Shown: positions 43,540 to 52,739 of the stretch, piece by piece
How the letters are laid out: every line of letters starts with the position of its first letter
Position numbering within the stretch: the first letter of the stretch is position 1
The notes under the pieces: generated by a model
Told to the model about the DNA's origin: nothing
The model's input: the letters and a program-made list of their open reading frames with translations, nothing else
Database searches by the model: none
Made by a program: the position numbers and the translations under genes
DNA from: Actinomadura rudentiformis
GTDB taxonomy: Bacteria > Actinomycetota > Actinomycetes > Streptosporangiales > Streptosporangiaceae
Length of the DNA: 64,000 nucleotides
Assembly: GCF_008923185.1 (NCBI RefSeq)
Contig: NZ_WBMT01000014.1
Span: 124,001-188,000 of the forward strand
Direction: 5' to 3'

Positions 43540-44415
43540 TCAGTCTTCGTTCAGTGGGACGGACTCTTGGATGGCCTGGATGAGTGCGGTGGTAGCGGGT
43601 GGATCGGGTGGGTCGCCGTAGGTGGCGGCGTAGATCTGCCGGGTGGAGCTCTTGAGTTCGGTGGCGTGGATGTCGGGTCGGCGGTGGGCTTTGAGCGCGA
43701 ATCCGGGCAGGGTGGTGACGCCTTTGCCTGCGGCGACGAGGGCTTGCACGACGACCATGTCGTCGCTGTGTGACGCGATGCGCGGGGTGAAGCCGTGCTG
43801 CCGGCACGCGCTGATCAGTTCGTTCTGGCAGCGTTGGCAGCCGCCGATCCAGGGTGAGTGGCGGTGGTTGGCGATGCTGTCGTCGGGCTGCCGGCTGATG
43901 AGGTAGATCGGGTCGTCGGTGATGTGAACGAGGCGGAATCCGTCGTCTTCGACCGGGGCGTCGGCGTGCTGGAAGATGAGTGCGACGTCGATCTCGCCGG
44001 CGCGCAGCATCTGCAGCGCTTCGACCGGGTGACGGTCGAACAGGCTCAGCTCCAGCCCCGGGTGCGCTTGGGCCAGCGCGGTGGCCGCCTTGGGCACGAT
44101 CGTGCTCAGCACCGAGGCGTTGGCGGCCAGGCGGACTCGCCCTGACTGCAAGCCGACCTGCGCGGCCAGCTCCGTGGTCGCCGCCTCGACCCGGCCCACG
44201 ATCTCGGCGGCCCGGACGGCCAGCAACTCGCCCTCAGGGGTCAGCCGGATCCCGCGGCCCACCCGCTGGATCAGCTTGACGCCGGTGGCCGCTTCCAGCC
44301 GGGACAGGTGATGGCTCACCGACGGCTGGGAGTAGTGCAGCTCCCTCGCCGCTTCGGTCACCGACCCGTGCCGCGCCACCGCGGCCAGCACCTTCAGATG
44401 AACGAGGTTCAGCAT
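43540..44415 (-). CDS. LysR-family transcriptional regulator
   Basis: Regulator of 291 residues with N-terminal winged HTH (VLAAVARHGSVTEAARELHYSQPSVSHHLSRLEAATGVKLIQR) and a periplasmic-binding-type effector domain. It is divergent from the small leader ORF and FMN reductase operon at 44532, the standard LysR layout, and probably activates it in response to a redox or electrophile signal. Confidence 0.92.
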   Translation of the reverse strand: MLNLVHLKVLAAVARHGSVTEAARELHYSQPSVSHHLSRLEAATGVKLIQRVGRGIRLTPEGELLAVRAAEIVGRVEAATTELAAQVGLQSGRVRLAANASVLSTIVPKAATALAQAHPGLELSLFDRHPVEALQMLRAGEIDVALIFQHADAPVEDDGFRLVHITDDPIYLISRQPDDSIANHRHSPWIGGCQRCQNELISACRQHGFTPRIASHSDDMVVVQALVAAGKGVTTLPGFALKAHRRPDIHATELKSSTRQIYAATYGDPPDPPATTALIQAIQESVPLNED

Positions 44416-44448
44416 GTATCAAGGATATCAATGTGAAGGCGGAAGGAT

Positions 44449-44472
44449 TGACATTAGACGTCATCTATAGAT
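44449..44472. promoter_or_regulatory. Candidate LysR binding region
   Basis: Between the divergent genes lie TGAC-N7-GTCA (44449-44463) and a perfect 10-bp palindrome ATCTATAGAT (44463-44472), in AT-richer DNA. TTGACA at 44448 may be part of a promoter. Inferred only from position and symmetry. Confidence 0.5.
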
Positions 44473-44531
44473 CCGGCCATGCTCATTGGAAGGGCGCCGG
44501 ATGGCGGCGCCGAGCCGACTGAGGAGGCACG

Positions 44532-44627
44532 ATGAGCAAGCTCAGGTGTCACGTCTCGATCTCGCTGGACGGTGTCGTCGCCAGCACGGACCTCGAGTAC
44601 CGGATCTCGCCGGGGGCCCGATCATGA
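44532..44627 (+). CDS. 31-residue ORF, RibD/DHFR-like N-terminal remnant
   Basis: A short ORF with an excellent ribosome binding site (GAGGAGG, 6 bases before the ATG). It encodes MSKLRCHVSISLDGVVA, the start of the RibD-C/dihydrofolate reductase-like family (MSKLxxxxSxSLDGYVAGP), then stops after 31 residues. Its TGA overlaps the ATG of the FMN reductase (ATGA). So a truncated reductase gene may now act as a leader that loads ribosomes onto the next gene. Confidence 0.6.
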   Translation: MSKLRCHVSISLDGVVASTDLEYRISPGARS

Positions 44628-45199
44628 TCAACGTGGCGATCATCATTGGCAGTACCCGGCCCGGACGCAAGGGTGAGGCGGTCGCCGGCTGGGTCCATGA
44701 CCGGGCGGTCAAGCGCGGCGACGCCAGGTTCGAGGTGGTGGACCTGGCCGAGTTCGCGCTTCCGCCCCTGGACGAGCCGATGCCTGCGATCACAGGCCGG
44801 TACACCCGGCCGCACACCCGCACGTGGGCAGCGAAGATCGCCTCGTTCGACGCCTTCGTGTTCGTGACACCCGAATACAACCACTCGGCACCCGGCCCGC
44901 TGAAGAACGCGATCGACTTTCTCTACGCGGAATGGACCAACAAGGCGGTCGGGTTCGTCGGCTACGGAAGCGCCGGCGGCTCCCGCGCCATCGAGCACCT
45001 GCGGCTGGTGGTGAGCTGTCTCCAGGTCGCCCACGTCAGCGCGCAGGTGGAGCTGTCGCTGTTCACCGATTTCGAGGACTTCACGGCCTTCCGACCGGCG
45101 GAACGCCACGAGAACACCCTCACCACGCTGCTGGACCAGGTCATCGCCTGGAGTTCCGCACTGAAGGTACTGCGCACAGGAGAGCACCATGCGGCCTGA
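44624..45199 (+). CDS. NADPH-dependent FMN reductase
   Basis: Flavodoxin-fold protein of 191 residues with the FMN phosphate loop GSTRPGRKG at the N-terminus and FVTPEYNHSAPGPLKNAIDF, the signature of the ArsH/YieF/azoreductase-like family. It reduces FMN, quinones or azo compounds with NAD(P)H. The ATG overlaps the upstream 31-codon ORF and its end overlaps the next gene by 11 bp. LysR-controlled, so it probably answers electrophilic or redox stress. Confidence 0.9.
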   Translation: MINVAIIIGSTRPGRKGEAVAGWVHDRAVKRGDARFEVVDLAEFALPPLDEPMPAITGRYTRPHTRTWAAKIASFDAFVFVTPEYNHSAPGPLKNAIDFLYAEWTNKAVGFVGYGSAGGSRAIEHLRLVVSCLQVAHVSAQVELSLFTDFEDFTAFRPAERHENTLTTLLDQVIAWSSALKVLRTGEHHAA

Positions 45200-45788
45200 T
45201 CACTTGCAGAGCTTCATCGACGACGTGGGACTCGTGCTGAGCAGCACCGACGACGAGCACGAGATCACCGCGCGGATCGCCGAGCGGCTGTCCGATCTGC
45301 TGGCCGGCGGTTACCGGCTGCCGCCGGAGGTCACGCGGCCATCGTCGGGGCGTCACATGACGTATCCGCTCTACATCGCTCCCGACGACGGCTGGTCGCT
45401 TGCGTCGGTGGTCTGGGACGTGGGCCAGCGGACCGACGTGCATTCGCACGAGACGTGGGGCGTCGCCGGCATCTACGCAGGAGTCGAACACGAGTTCCGG
45501 TACCTCAAGCCGGCGGCGTCCACCGCGTGCGCGCCACTGACGCCGGCCGGCGAGACGCGGTGGACGCCGGGGCAGGTCACCGTCTGCTGCACCACCGACG
45601 ACGATGTCCATGCCGTCGCAGCCGTCGGCGACGGACCCACCGTCGGGATCCACGTCTACGGCGGCAACATCGCCACGATCAGACGGCGGTCGTACGATCC
45701 GGCCACTGGAGCAAGCCGATGGTTCGTCTCTGGCTGGGACAGCCCGGTAGTCGACGGCGACCGGCCTCGCGCATCCGGCCATCGATAG
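45189..45788 (+). CDS. Cupin thiol dioxygenase-like protein
   Basis: Protein of 199 residues resembling the cysteine dioxygenase/3-mercaptopropionate dioxygenase group: TDVHSHETWGVAGIYAGVEHEFRY gives the His-x-His pair and VGIHVYGGNI the third His. Family enzymes oxidise a small thiol to sulfinic acid with Fe(II) and O2. It overlaps the FMN reductase gene by 11 bp, which fits joint action on thiol or redox stress. The true substrate is open. Confidence 0.8.
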   Translation: MRPDHLQSFIDDVGLVLSSTDDEHEITARIAERLSDLLAGGYRLPPEVTRPSSGRHMTYPLYIAPDDGWSLASVVWDVGQRTDVHSHETWGVAGIYAGVEHEFRYLKPAASTACAPLTPAGETRWTPGQVTVCCTTDDDVHAVAAVGDGPTVGIHVYGGNIATIRRRSYDPATGASRWFVSGWDSPVVDGDRPRASGHR

Positions 45789-45910
45789 CCTCGGCGTGCG
45801 GCCTGCCGCGGTGGTGGGCGATCTGGTTGTCACACGCCCCGGCATGACGTCGTCTCCCTGGTGACGACGGGCAGCGATCTTGCTGCCCACCCTCTTCACC
45901 AGGAGAATTC

Positions 45911-47362
45911 ATGTCTGACAGGGCAACCCTGCCCACACCGGCGGTGCGGGCCCACGCCTCGCCCGGGCACGCCGTCGCACTCGTGCTGGTCGCCGCCTTC
46001 ATGGTGCTGGCCGATGTGTCCATCGTGAACACCGCGGCCCCCGCCATCCAGAACGACCTGGGAGCGGGCCTGGCCGATGTCCAGCTCATCGTCGCCGGCT
46101 ACCAGGTCGGTTATGCGACACTTCTCGTCACCGGCGGGCGGCTCGGTGACATCGCCGGGCGCAGGGCGATCTTCAGCGCCGGCCTGCTGCTGTTCACGCT
46201 GACCTCGCTGGCCTGCGGCCTGGCCCCCTCCCCCGGCGTGCTGATCGCCGCGCGTGTCGCGCAAGGGCTCAGCGCCGGGCTGCTGTACCCCCAGGTGCTG
46301 GCCACGATCCAGACCGTGCTGACCCCGGAGCGCCGCCCCGCCGGGTTCGCCGCGCTGGGCGCCGTGATCAGCTTGGCCACCATCGCCGGTCCCATCCTCG
46401 CGGGCGCGCTGGTCACCCTCGACATCGCCGGTACGAGCTGGCGCGCGGTGTTCCTGATCAACGTGCCCATCGGGCTGGTCGCCCTGATCCTCGCTCAGAA
46501 GCTGGTGCCTGCCACCCGGGCGGCCGACGCCGGCCAGGTCAGCGTGGCCAGCGTCGTCATGCTGAGTGCGCTGCTCGTCGCGTTGATGGCACCACTGACG
46601 GTAGGGCGAGACCACGGCTGGCCGGTCTGGGCATGGGTGTCGCTGGCCGCCACCGTCCCGCTGGCCTGGGTCTTCCGTGCCCATCAAGGACGGCTCGCCG
46701 CGCGCGGGCGCACGCCCCTATTGCCGCCGGGTTTGTGGCGGGACCGCGCCTTCCGCCTTGGCGTGCTGCTGTACTTCGTGTTCTTCAGCGCCCTGTACTC
46801 GTTCTTCCTCTACTTCTCCTACCTGCTGCAGTACGGCCTGGGCGAGTCCGCGCTCCAGGCCGGACTGAGCATGGTGGCCTACTCCATCGGCTCGTTCCTC
46901 ACCTCGACGCGTTCCAAGGTGCTCACCGCCCGGTACGGCGGCCGGACGGTCGCCCTGGCCGGCGCGGTGACCTCTGCCGCCGGCAGCGCACTGATGATCA
47001 TCCCGGTGGCTCTGGTGCACGATCCGACGCTGTCGCTGTGGATCATCCCTCCGCTCTTCGTCACCGGCTGTGGCCTGGGACTCGTGCTGGCACCGCTGCT
47101 GGGACTCGTGCTGGCCGGCATCCGTTCGTCTCAGGCCGGAGCCGCCGCCGGGCTGCTGTCCACCAGCCAGCAGATCGGCGGTGCCACGGGTATCGCGGTG
47201 ATCGGCCTGGCTGTGCTGGCCGCCGTTCCCGAGGGCCGGTTGGAGAACGCGAGCGCCGAGCATCTCGCCAATGGATTCTCCATCGGGTTGGGCGTCATGG
47301 TCGCCGTGTTCCTGGCGTCCGCCGTGCTCGTGGCCAAACTGCCCAAGCCTGCGGATACCTGA
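45911..47362 (+). CDS. MFS efflux transporter (DHA2 type)
   Basis: Membrane transporter of 483 residues with about 14 hydrophobic segments. TM1 shows LADVSIVNTAAPAIQ, loop 2-3 reads GGRLGDIAGRRAIF, and RVAQGLSAGLLYPQVL follows, all of the EmrB/QacA group. It lies 122 bp after the dioxygenase-like gene and may belong to the same LysR regulon as an exporter of a toxic compound. Confidence 0.9.
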   Translation: MSDRATLPTPAVRAHASPGHAVALVLVAAFMVLADVSIVNTAAPAIQNDLGAGLADVQLIVAGYQVGYATLLVTGGRLGDIAGRRAIFSAGLLLFTLTSLACGLAPSPGVLIAARVAQGLSAGLLYPQVLATIQTVLTPERRPAGFAALGAVISLATIAGPILAGALVTLDIAGTSWRAVFLINVPIGLVALILAQKLVPATRAADAGQVSVASVVMLSALLVALMAPLTVGRDHGWPVWAWVSLAATVPLAWVFRAHQGRLAARGRTPLLPPGLWRDRAFRLGVLLYFVFFSALYSFFLYFSYLLQYGLGESALQAGLSMVAYSIGSFLTSTRSKVLTARYGGRTVALAGAVTSAAGSALMIIPVALVHDPTLSLWIIPPLFVTGCGLGLVLAPLLGLVLAGIRSSQAGAAAGLLSTSQQIGGATGIAVIGLAVLAAVPEGRLENASAEHLANGFSIGLGVMVAVFLASAVLVAKLPKPADT

Positions 47363-47534
47363 CGCACCGCGTAGCGCGCCGTTGCCATGCGTGCGGTTGA
47401 GCTCATCCGCCGCCTGCCAATCTTCACCGGAAACCTGCCAATACGATCGCTGATTCTCGGCAATTAACCTCACGGCATGTTGACTGACTCCTGCGTCGAG
47501 TACGACGCGCGCGAGCAGAAAGAGCGGGGAATCG

Positions 47535-48746
47535 ATGAGATCTCGGGGTTTCCGGGTATTGGGAGCAGTGATCACCGCGCTGGTATCCGTGAGCATGGCC
47601 ACGGCCGCTAACGCACAGACTCGTTTCCAAGATGGCAAGCCCGTCATCGAGGAGGACAAGCCGTTCAGCTATATCGATCCGGGCGTGCTTAAGAAGATGC
47701 GCGCGCAGGAGCCGTTGACCAAGGCTGCCAGTGTGCTCCGCTGGGAGGTGGAAAAGAGCGGGCACGCCGGATACGCCGATATCGCCTTGGAGGAGAACGG
47801 CGTCGCACTGCACTGGAAGGGTGACGTTCCGGCTGCGATGAAGACAGCCATGAGCACCGCCAGCCGGCTCGCCCCGGTACGTGTCGTACCCGCGAAGCAC
47901 TCCAAAGCCGACCTGCGGGCCGCCATCACACCGCTCTACGAGTACATGAAGAAGCATCCCGGCGGCCCGGTCCACAGCGTCGGGATCAGGCAGGACGGCA
48001 GCAGCATCGAAGTGGGAAGCGCCGCCTCCGACCTCCGAACGGTCGCCACGGATCTGCCCAAGACGAGCATCCCCGTCAAGGTCGTACGGAAAGCGGCTCC
48101 CAAGTCGGCCAGCCGCTTGGAGGACACTGCTCCCTATTGGGGCGGGGCCCGCATTTGGAACCCGGCCAAAAAACTCAACTGCACATCGGGTTTCGGCGTC
48201 AAGAACAGCAACGGGACCGGATTCCTGCTGACCGCCGCCCACTGCTTCACCCCTCCTGAGCGAGTGAGCCGGTACACATCCGTCACGACCATCGGTTATG
48301 CCAGTCACGAGAACTGGGCGCATGACATCCTGCTCGTGACCACCCACGCCGGAGGCAGGATCTACGACGGCGGCGTGGGCTCCGGGGAATTCTCCAAGAG
48401 CGTGTACGGCTGGGACTGGGTCTACAGCGGCGAATACCTGTGCGCATCAGGATCCGTCAGCGGTGTCATCTGCAACTACACCCAGGGCAACGGATTCACC
48501 TATTCCTACTGCGACTACGACTCCGATGGCGACTGGACGTGCAGAAACGACCTGTTGCTCGCAATCCAGATGGACGGACTGCGAGCAAGCCAGGGCGGTG
48601 ACAGCGGCGGGCCGGTCTTCAGCCTCAGGAACGACGGCGTGGTGGCCAAGGGGATCATCTCCGGGCACGACGGATGGAGCGGCCTGATCCACCAGGACTT
48701 CGGTACCGCTTGGCGCGATTTCGGCGTCGTCCCGATTCAGGGCTGA
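47535..48746 (+). CDS. Secreted trypsin-like peptidase with long propeptide
   Basis: Exported protein of 403 residues. Signal peptide ends ATAANAQ (28); residues of about 32-200 form a pro-region (ASVLRWEVEKSGHAGYADIALEE); the chymotrypsin-like domain follows, with His236 (LLTAAHCF), Asp264 (AHDILLV) and Ser in GGDSGGPVFS. The layout is like alpha-lytic/streptogrisin-type peptidases. The broken relative at 16113 shares its pro-region and last residues. The intact copy ends with QDFGTAWRDFGVVPIQG. A hairpin follows at 48795. Confidence 0.9.
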   Translation: MRSRGFRVLGAVITALVSVSMATAANAQTRFQDGKPVIEEDKPFSYIDPGVLKKMRAQEPLTKAASVLRWEVEKSGHAGYADIALEENGVALHWKGDVPAAMKTAMSTASRLAPVRVVPAKHSKADLRAAITPLYEYMKKHPGGPVHSVGIRQDGSSIEVGSAASDLRTVATDLPKTSIPVKVVRKAAPKSASRLEDTAPYWGGARIWNPAKKLNCTSGFGVKNSNGTGFLLTAAHCFTPPERVSRYTSVTTIGYASHENWAHDILLVTTHAGGRIYDGGVGSGEFSKSVYGWDWVYSGEYLCASGSVSGVICNYTQGNGFTYSYCDYDSDGDWTCRNDLLLAIQMDGLRASQGGDSGGPVFSLRNDGVVAKGIISGHDGWSGLIHQDFGTAWRDFGVVPIQG

Positions 48747-48794
48747 CATGCAGGCGCCCGCGGCGGCGGTGGTGGGAGAAGTCCGCTGAACGGA

Positions 48795-48826
48795 GGCCCG
48801 GCCCTGGGCGATCCCGAGGCCGGGCC
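48795..48826 (+). terminator. Terminator after the trypsin-like peptidase gene
   Basis: Perfect 9-bp stem GGCCCGGCC / GGCCGGGCC around a 14-base loop, 49 bp after the stop codon. The rest of 48747-49056 carries no recognisable gene. Confidence 0.65.
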
Positions 48827-49056
48827 ATCCCATGTGGACGCCGCGATCGAGCACGACGGAACGGTCTGCATGGTTCCAGCCCGGCTGCCGAGCAGAGCCG
48901 CACGCCGCAGGGCGATTGGTCCTGGCCGAGACGAATCAGATTCCGCCGGTGCCGAACCAAAGGGCGATCGCCTGGATTCTGCGGCAATCGCTCGGGGCGA
49001 CCGGCGGACACCTAGGGTGATCTTGAACTGTGTTTTCCCAAAGGAAGAAGGTGCGC

Positions 49057-50568
49057 ATGCGTGTGACTCTTGGGCCGGCCTTGGGGCTGGTGGCGGCCAC
49101 GATCCTGGTGCCCGCGCCCGCGTACGCCGACGAGCCGTCGGCGCAGGCCATAGAGGCCACGACAGGAGTCAAGGGGCTCGTACGCCCCTCCGGCGGTGAC
49201 GCAGACGACGTCGGATCGGCGACGACCCGCGACAAGGTGTGGGCCTCGACGACGACGGTGCGGATCGCGCGGGACGCCCGCCGCGGCGTGTCCGTCGCCG
49301 ACAGCGGCTCGGGGTCGGTGGTGCTGGGGCTGCCGGGCGGAGGCCGCCCCGTCGTCAGCTCGAAGGGGACGGTCGTCTATCCGGGGAACGGGTTCCGGTC
49401 CGCGGTGCAGACCACGGCCGACGGGACCGTCCGGGGTCTGGTCGAGGCCGGGAAGGCGGGTCCGCGGACGTTCCGGTTCCCGCTGACGGTTCCGCAGGGC
49501 GCCCGGATCGCGCGGAACGCGGACGGCAGCCTCGACGTCATGCGGGGCGCGACGCCGGTCGGGCACATCGACGCCGCCTGGGCCAAGAGCACCAACGGCA
49601 CAACGGTCCCCGCCTCGTTCGGCGTTGAAGGCACCACGGTCGTGCTGCACCTCGGACAGGCGAACGCCTCCCGGGTGGTCGCGGGCCTGTCCTACCACGC
49701 GGCCCCCGGCAAGGGCGGCTACCGGGGCGCGGCGGCCATCGACGCCACGAAGAGGACCGCGATCTGGACCAAGGAAGAGATGCGGCAGGCCAAGCCGCTC
49801 GACGCGCCCGAGGTCGCCCCCAAGGGGACGCGCCGTTCCGCGCCCGCCCGGACCGCACCGGCCGCCGCCGCGGCCACGGACCCCGCCGCGGGCGCGATGT
49901 TCTTCAGCTTCCTGGGTGTGAAGAAGCGCTGCACGGCCACGGTCGTCCACCGCAACCTGATCGCGACGGCGGCCCACTGCATCCAGCAGAGCGGTGTCAT
50001 CTTCAACCGGTGGACCTTCGTCCCGCAGTACGACAAGGGCGCCACCCCCTACGGCTCGTGGAAGATCAAGACGATCTACTACGACCAGCGGTGGGGCAAG
50101 CTGAACAACAACCCCGACTTCGACTACGCGTTCATCTCCCTGCAGCCGCAGAACGGCAAGTACGTCGGCGACGTGGTGCCGTGGGGCAGGGCGAAGCTCA
50201 CCGACCTGTCGTGGCGCGGCCCCTGCTCCGGCGACGGCTGCCCGGAAATCCCCACCCACGTCACCGGCTACCCCAAGAACCTCGACAGCCCCCTGGAGTG
50301 CTTCACCCAGAGCCGCCTGGTCTATCTCTCCGAGAACGGCGAGAAGGGAAGCTACTTCTACACCTTCCCGTGCAGGGGCTACGCCGAGGGTGTCAGCGGA
50401 ACGGCCCTGGTCGGCCAGTTCCCCGAGCAGGGCCACCCCGGCTACGAGGTCATCTTCGGCGTGCTGGGCGGGTACCAGGGAGGCGGCGACACCGACGACA
50501 TCTCGTACGCCTCGTACTGGGTCGACGGCAAGAGTCTCTTCGACGACGCCGCGAGCAAGGCCATCTAG
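49057..50568 (+). CDS. Secreted trypsin-like serine peptidase
   Basis: Exported protein of 503 residues with signal peptide to about residue 24 (PAYA). A long N-terminal region of beta-rich repeats precedes a C-terminal chymotrypsin-like domain: His in ATAAHCIQQ, Asp in NPDFDYAFISL and Ser in EGVSGTALVG. The usual GDSGGP is here GVSGTA, a relaxed version also seen in Glu-specific V8-like enzymes. AAGGAAGAAGG lies ahead of the ATG at 49057. Activity is likely but not certain. Confidence 0.85.
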   Translation: MRVTLGPALGLVAATILVPAPAYADEPSAQAIEATTGVKGLVRPSGGDADDVGSATTRDKVWASTTTVRIARDARRGVSVADSGSGSVVLGLPGGGRPVVSSKGTVVYPGNGFRSAVQTTADGTVRGLVEAGKAGPRTFRFPLTVPQGARIARNADGSLDVMRGATPVGHIDAAWAKSTNGTTVPASFGVEGTTVVLHLGQANASRVVAGLSYHAAPGKGGYRGAAAIDATKRTAIWTKEEMRQAKPLDAPEVAPKGTRRSAPARTAPAAAAATDPAAGAMFFSFLGVKKRCTATVVHRNLIATAAHCIQQSGVIFNRWTFVPQYDKGATPYGSWKIKTIYYDQRWGKLNNNPDFDYAFISLQPQNGKYVGDVVPWGRAKLTDLSWRGPCSGDGCPEIPTHVTGYPKNLDSPLECFTQSRLVYLSENGEKGSYFYTFPCRGYAEGVSGTALVGQFPEQGHPGYEVIFGVLGGYQGGGDTDDISYASYWVDGKSLFDDAASKAI

Positions 50569-50601
50569 TCACTGAAGGTCTCGCGCCGACACCGCTTTCC
50601 T

Positions 50602-50633
50602 GCTGGGCCCTGTCTCTCCGGACGGGGCCCAGC
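50602..50633. terminator. Bidirectional terminator between convergent genes
   Basis: Stem of 13 pairs, GCTGGGCCCTGTC / GACGGGGCCCAGC (one T-G wobble), loop TCTCCG, between the peptidase gene ending at 50568 and the minus-strand gene ending at 50664. Confidence 0.82.
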
Positions 50634-50663
50634 TCCATGCCGTGACCGGAGTACCGCCAGTTG

Positions 50664-51209
50664 TCAGAGCCAGTCAGGCCAGTGCAGCTGGCCGGTGAGG
50701 CGCCAATACCGCACCCGTGCCCACAGATCGCGCAGCTTGCCGGGCTGCCGCCTCTTCAGGTGCTCGCACAGCTCGTCGGGTTCGCGAGCCCGTACCGGAC
50801 GGGTGCCGCCAGGCCAGAATCGCTGGGCTTCTCCGGCCATGCCGCCAAGCGTCCACCGGTGGTCATCGGGCACCTTGGCGAGGGCGATGCGCACCATTCT
50901 GGCCTCGAAGCCCTCCCCCTTCATCACAGCGGGCAGCGTGAGGCTCCAAATGTGCGCGCGCCGGCAGCGGGGGCATACATCGAAGTCCAGTGAGCCCCAG
51001 TTGCGCTTGCCGAGCAGCAGAAGCACCTGCCGGCTGCTGCTGTCTGGCGAGTACCGCAGGTACACCAGTCGCGCCGCCTCGGACACAGAGCGGGTCCCGG
51101 CGCCGTGAGCCAGTGCCATGTCGCGCCTGCGTTCGGCTTCGACTTCGTGTGCCGGCCGGCCCTCATTCGCCGCGTCGTCGTCGTACGCCGATCCGTACTC
51201 GAACCGCAT
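50664..51209 (-). CDS. Hypothetical cytoplasmic protein with CxxC
   Basis: Protein of 181 residues, no signal or membrane segment. It has one CPRCRRAHIW motif near its middle, which could bind zinc as half of a site, and a Trp-rich C-terminus (RVRYWRLTGQLHWPDWL). I do not recognise a family. It is convergent with the peptidase gene and ends at the shared hairpin. Confidence 0.65.
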   Translation of the reverse strand: MRFEYGSAYDDDAANEGRPAHEVEAERRRDMALAHGAGTRSVSEAARLVYLRYSPDSSSRQVLLLLGKRNWGSLDFDVCPRCRRAHIWSLTLPAVMKGEGFEARMVRIALAKVPDDHRWTLGGMAGEAQRFWPGGTRPVRAREPDELCEHLKRRQPGKLRDLWARVRYWRLTGQLHWPDWL

Positions 51210-51395
51210 GATCCGACAGTAACTCGTGAGCCGCTGCCCGATCGATCACCTCTTTCCCCGCCGACGCGGGGCCGTTGAGGGGCGTTGCTCCGCGAGCTGG
51301 CCGGGTCACACGGCGGCCTCAACAAGGGTCCCACCACCGATTGGCCTTGATCGGTCACGTCGCAACCGGATCGAGCAGGATGCCGTCCCAGTGAC

Positions 51396-51896
51396 ATGAG
51401 ACTGGGGTACGCGTGGCAGGCCGCGGGGGTTTTTGCCGTTGCCGTGGTGCTGGGAACATGGGCGGCGATCGATCTGTCCAACGAGATCAAGCTGGAGCGC
51501 AACGGCGTCGTCGTTGCGGCCAGGGTCCTCAGCGTCGGGTATGAGCGCAAGGATGTGCAGGTCAAGGTCGAGTTCACCACCCAGGACGGAAGCGTCGCCC
51601 GCTCGGTGCTCGACAAGAACGCGATGGGTGGTGATGAACGCGCTCGTGCAGGGGACACGATGAACGTCCGTTACGACCCGGAAAACCCACGCGGCAGTGC
51701 CGCCAAATCCACGCGCGGCTTCTATTACCGCTACATCTGGTCGTTCATGCTCGGGTCCATCGCGGCAGGGCTCGTATACGTATCGCTAAGGCTCTTTCGT
51801 AAGCGGCACCTACCCGAACTCGGCCCCGTCGTCGTTCCCCAGGACATCCTTAACTGGCCTAATGAGACAAGGCCCGGTTCCGACAAGACCAAGTAG
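51396..51896 (+). CDS. DUF3592-like membrane protein
   Basis: Protein of 166 residues with a hydrophobic helix at each end (about residues 8-26 and 113-133) and, between, the pattern NGVVVAARVLSVGYERKDVQVKVEFTTQDG ... VRYDPENPR typical of DUF3592. Function unknown in the family; it is thought to be a membrane-anchored beta domain. No partner genes nearby. Confidence 0.8.
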   Translation: MRLGYAWQAAGVFAVAVVLGTWAAIDLSNEIKLERNGVVVAARVLSVGYERKDVQVKVEFTTQDGSVARSVLDKNAMGGDERARAGDTMNVRYDPENPRGSAAKSTRGFYYRYIWSFMLGSIAAGLVYVSLRLFRKRHLPELGPVVVPQDILNWPNETRPGSDKTK

Positions 51897-51962
51897 CGCC
51901 GACTGGGGCGCACCGGACCAGTCGCCTGCGAGATCGGCATCTCGAACAGTGAAGTGGCCGAA

Positions 51963-51995
51963 GGGCGATCCCGGGTACCGCGCGGGATATCGCCC
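51963..51995. terminator. Possible terminator between convergent genes
   Basis: Inverted repeat GGGCGATCCCG / CGGGATATCGCCC with a 2-base bulge, between the DUF3592 gene and the minus-strand secreted protein gene. Confidence 0.5.
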
Positions 51996-52012
51996 GCCGA
52001 TGGTCCCCGCCG

Positions 52013-52450
52013 CTAAACGCAGGACACGGGGTTGACCTCCCACCTCTCGATCGTCCGGCCGAGGCTGGGACGGGCCCGTTGCCCGGACCTGACAATGTCG
52101 TACGTGTACCACTCACCGCGGGCATTGGTGGTCTTGAGTTGGGCGCACCACCCAGGGCCGATGTAGTAGCCCCTGGCCTGGCTCCAGCCGAAGCCGGCGG
52201 CGCAGTCCGTGCGCTGGCCGACGGGCAGGACCTTGTCGTAGAGCCCCTGGGCGTAAAGGTTGCCCGTTCCCCTCCACTCGTACATCACTCCGACGCCGAC
52301 AGCACCCTGGTTACTGATGTAGCTGCTTGCGGACACACACCCTCTGGCGGTCGAGGCCGTTGCCGCCGCGGCGTTCGCGGTAGTGCCCAGTGGAAGAACG
52401 GCGACCACTGGCAGGGCCAGCACCGCCAGCTTTCTCCGATGATTCATCAT
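52013..52450 (-). CDS. Small secreted protein, unknown
   Basis: Exported protein of about 145 residues. Signal peptide of the form MMNHRRKLAVLALPVVAV ending TANA; the mature part has four cysteines (two likely disulfides) and many Tyr/Trp/Gly. CGAAGGGG lies just ahead of the ATG pair (52450, 52447). I do not recognise a family; size and cysteines suggest a small extracellular binding protein. The 289 bp upstream, to 52739, show no gene. Confidence 0.7.
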   Translation of the reverse strand: MMNHRRKLAVLALPVVAVLPLGTTANAAAATASTARGCVSASSYISNQGAVGVGVMYEWRGTGNLYAQGLYDKVLPVGQRTDCAAGFGWSQARGYYIGPGWCAQLKTTNARGEWYTYDIVRSGQRARPSLGRTIERWEVNPVSCV

Positions 52451-52739
52451 GCCCCTTCGCGTCAGGCCGATCACACAAATGTGATTCAGAGCCAAGCAAT
52501 CAGCGGCTTCAGAATTGCTTCAGATCAGCTTCATCCCTGGTCAACAGAGCAGCCGGGCAAGTCGGCCGGCCAAGGATCCAGGTAGGGCACGAGCGCGCTT
52601 TCTCAACAGCCAGGGCCAGTGCGGCCCGGTCTCATGGACGACCACCGGCACCGGCGTCCGAGGGCCAGTTCGGCCACCTCGGCACCGGCATCTGCGCCTC
52701 TGACGAGGAGCCTTCTCAAATCGTCCAGAGGCCGGTTCG

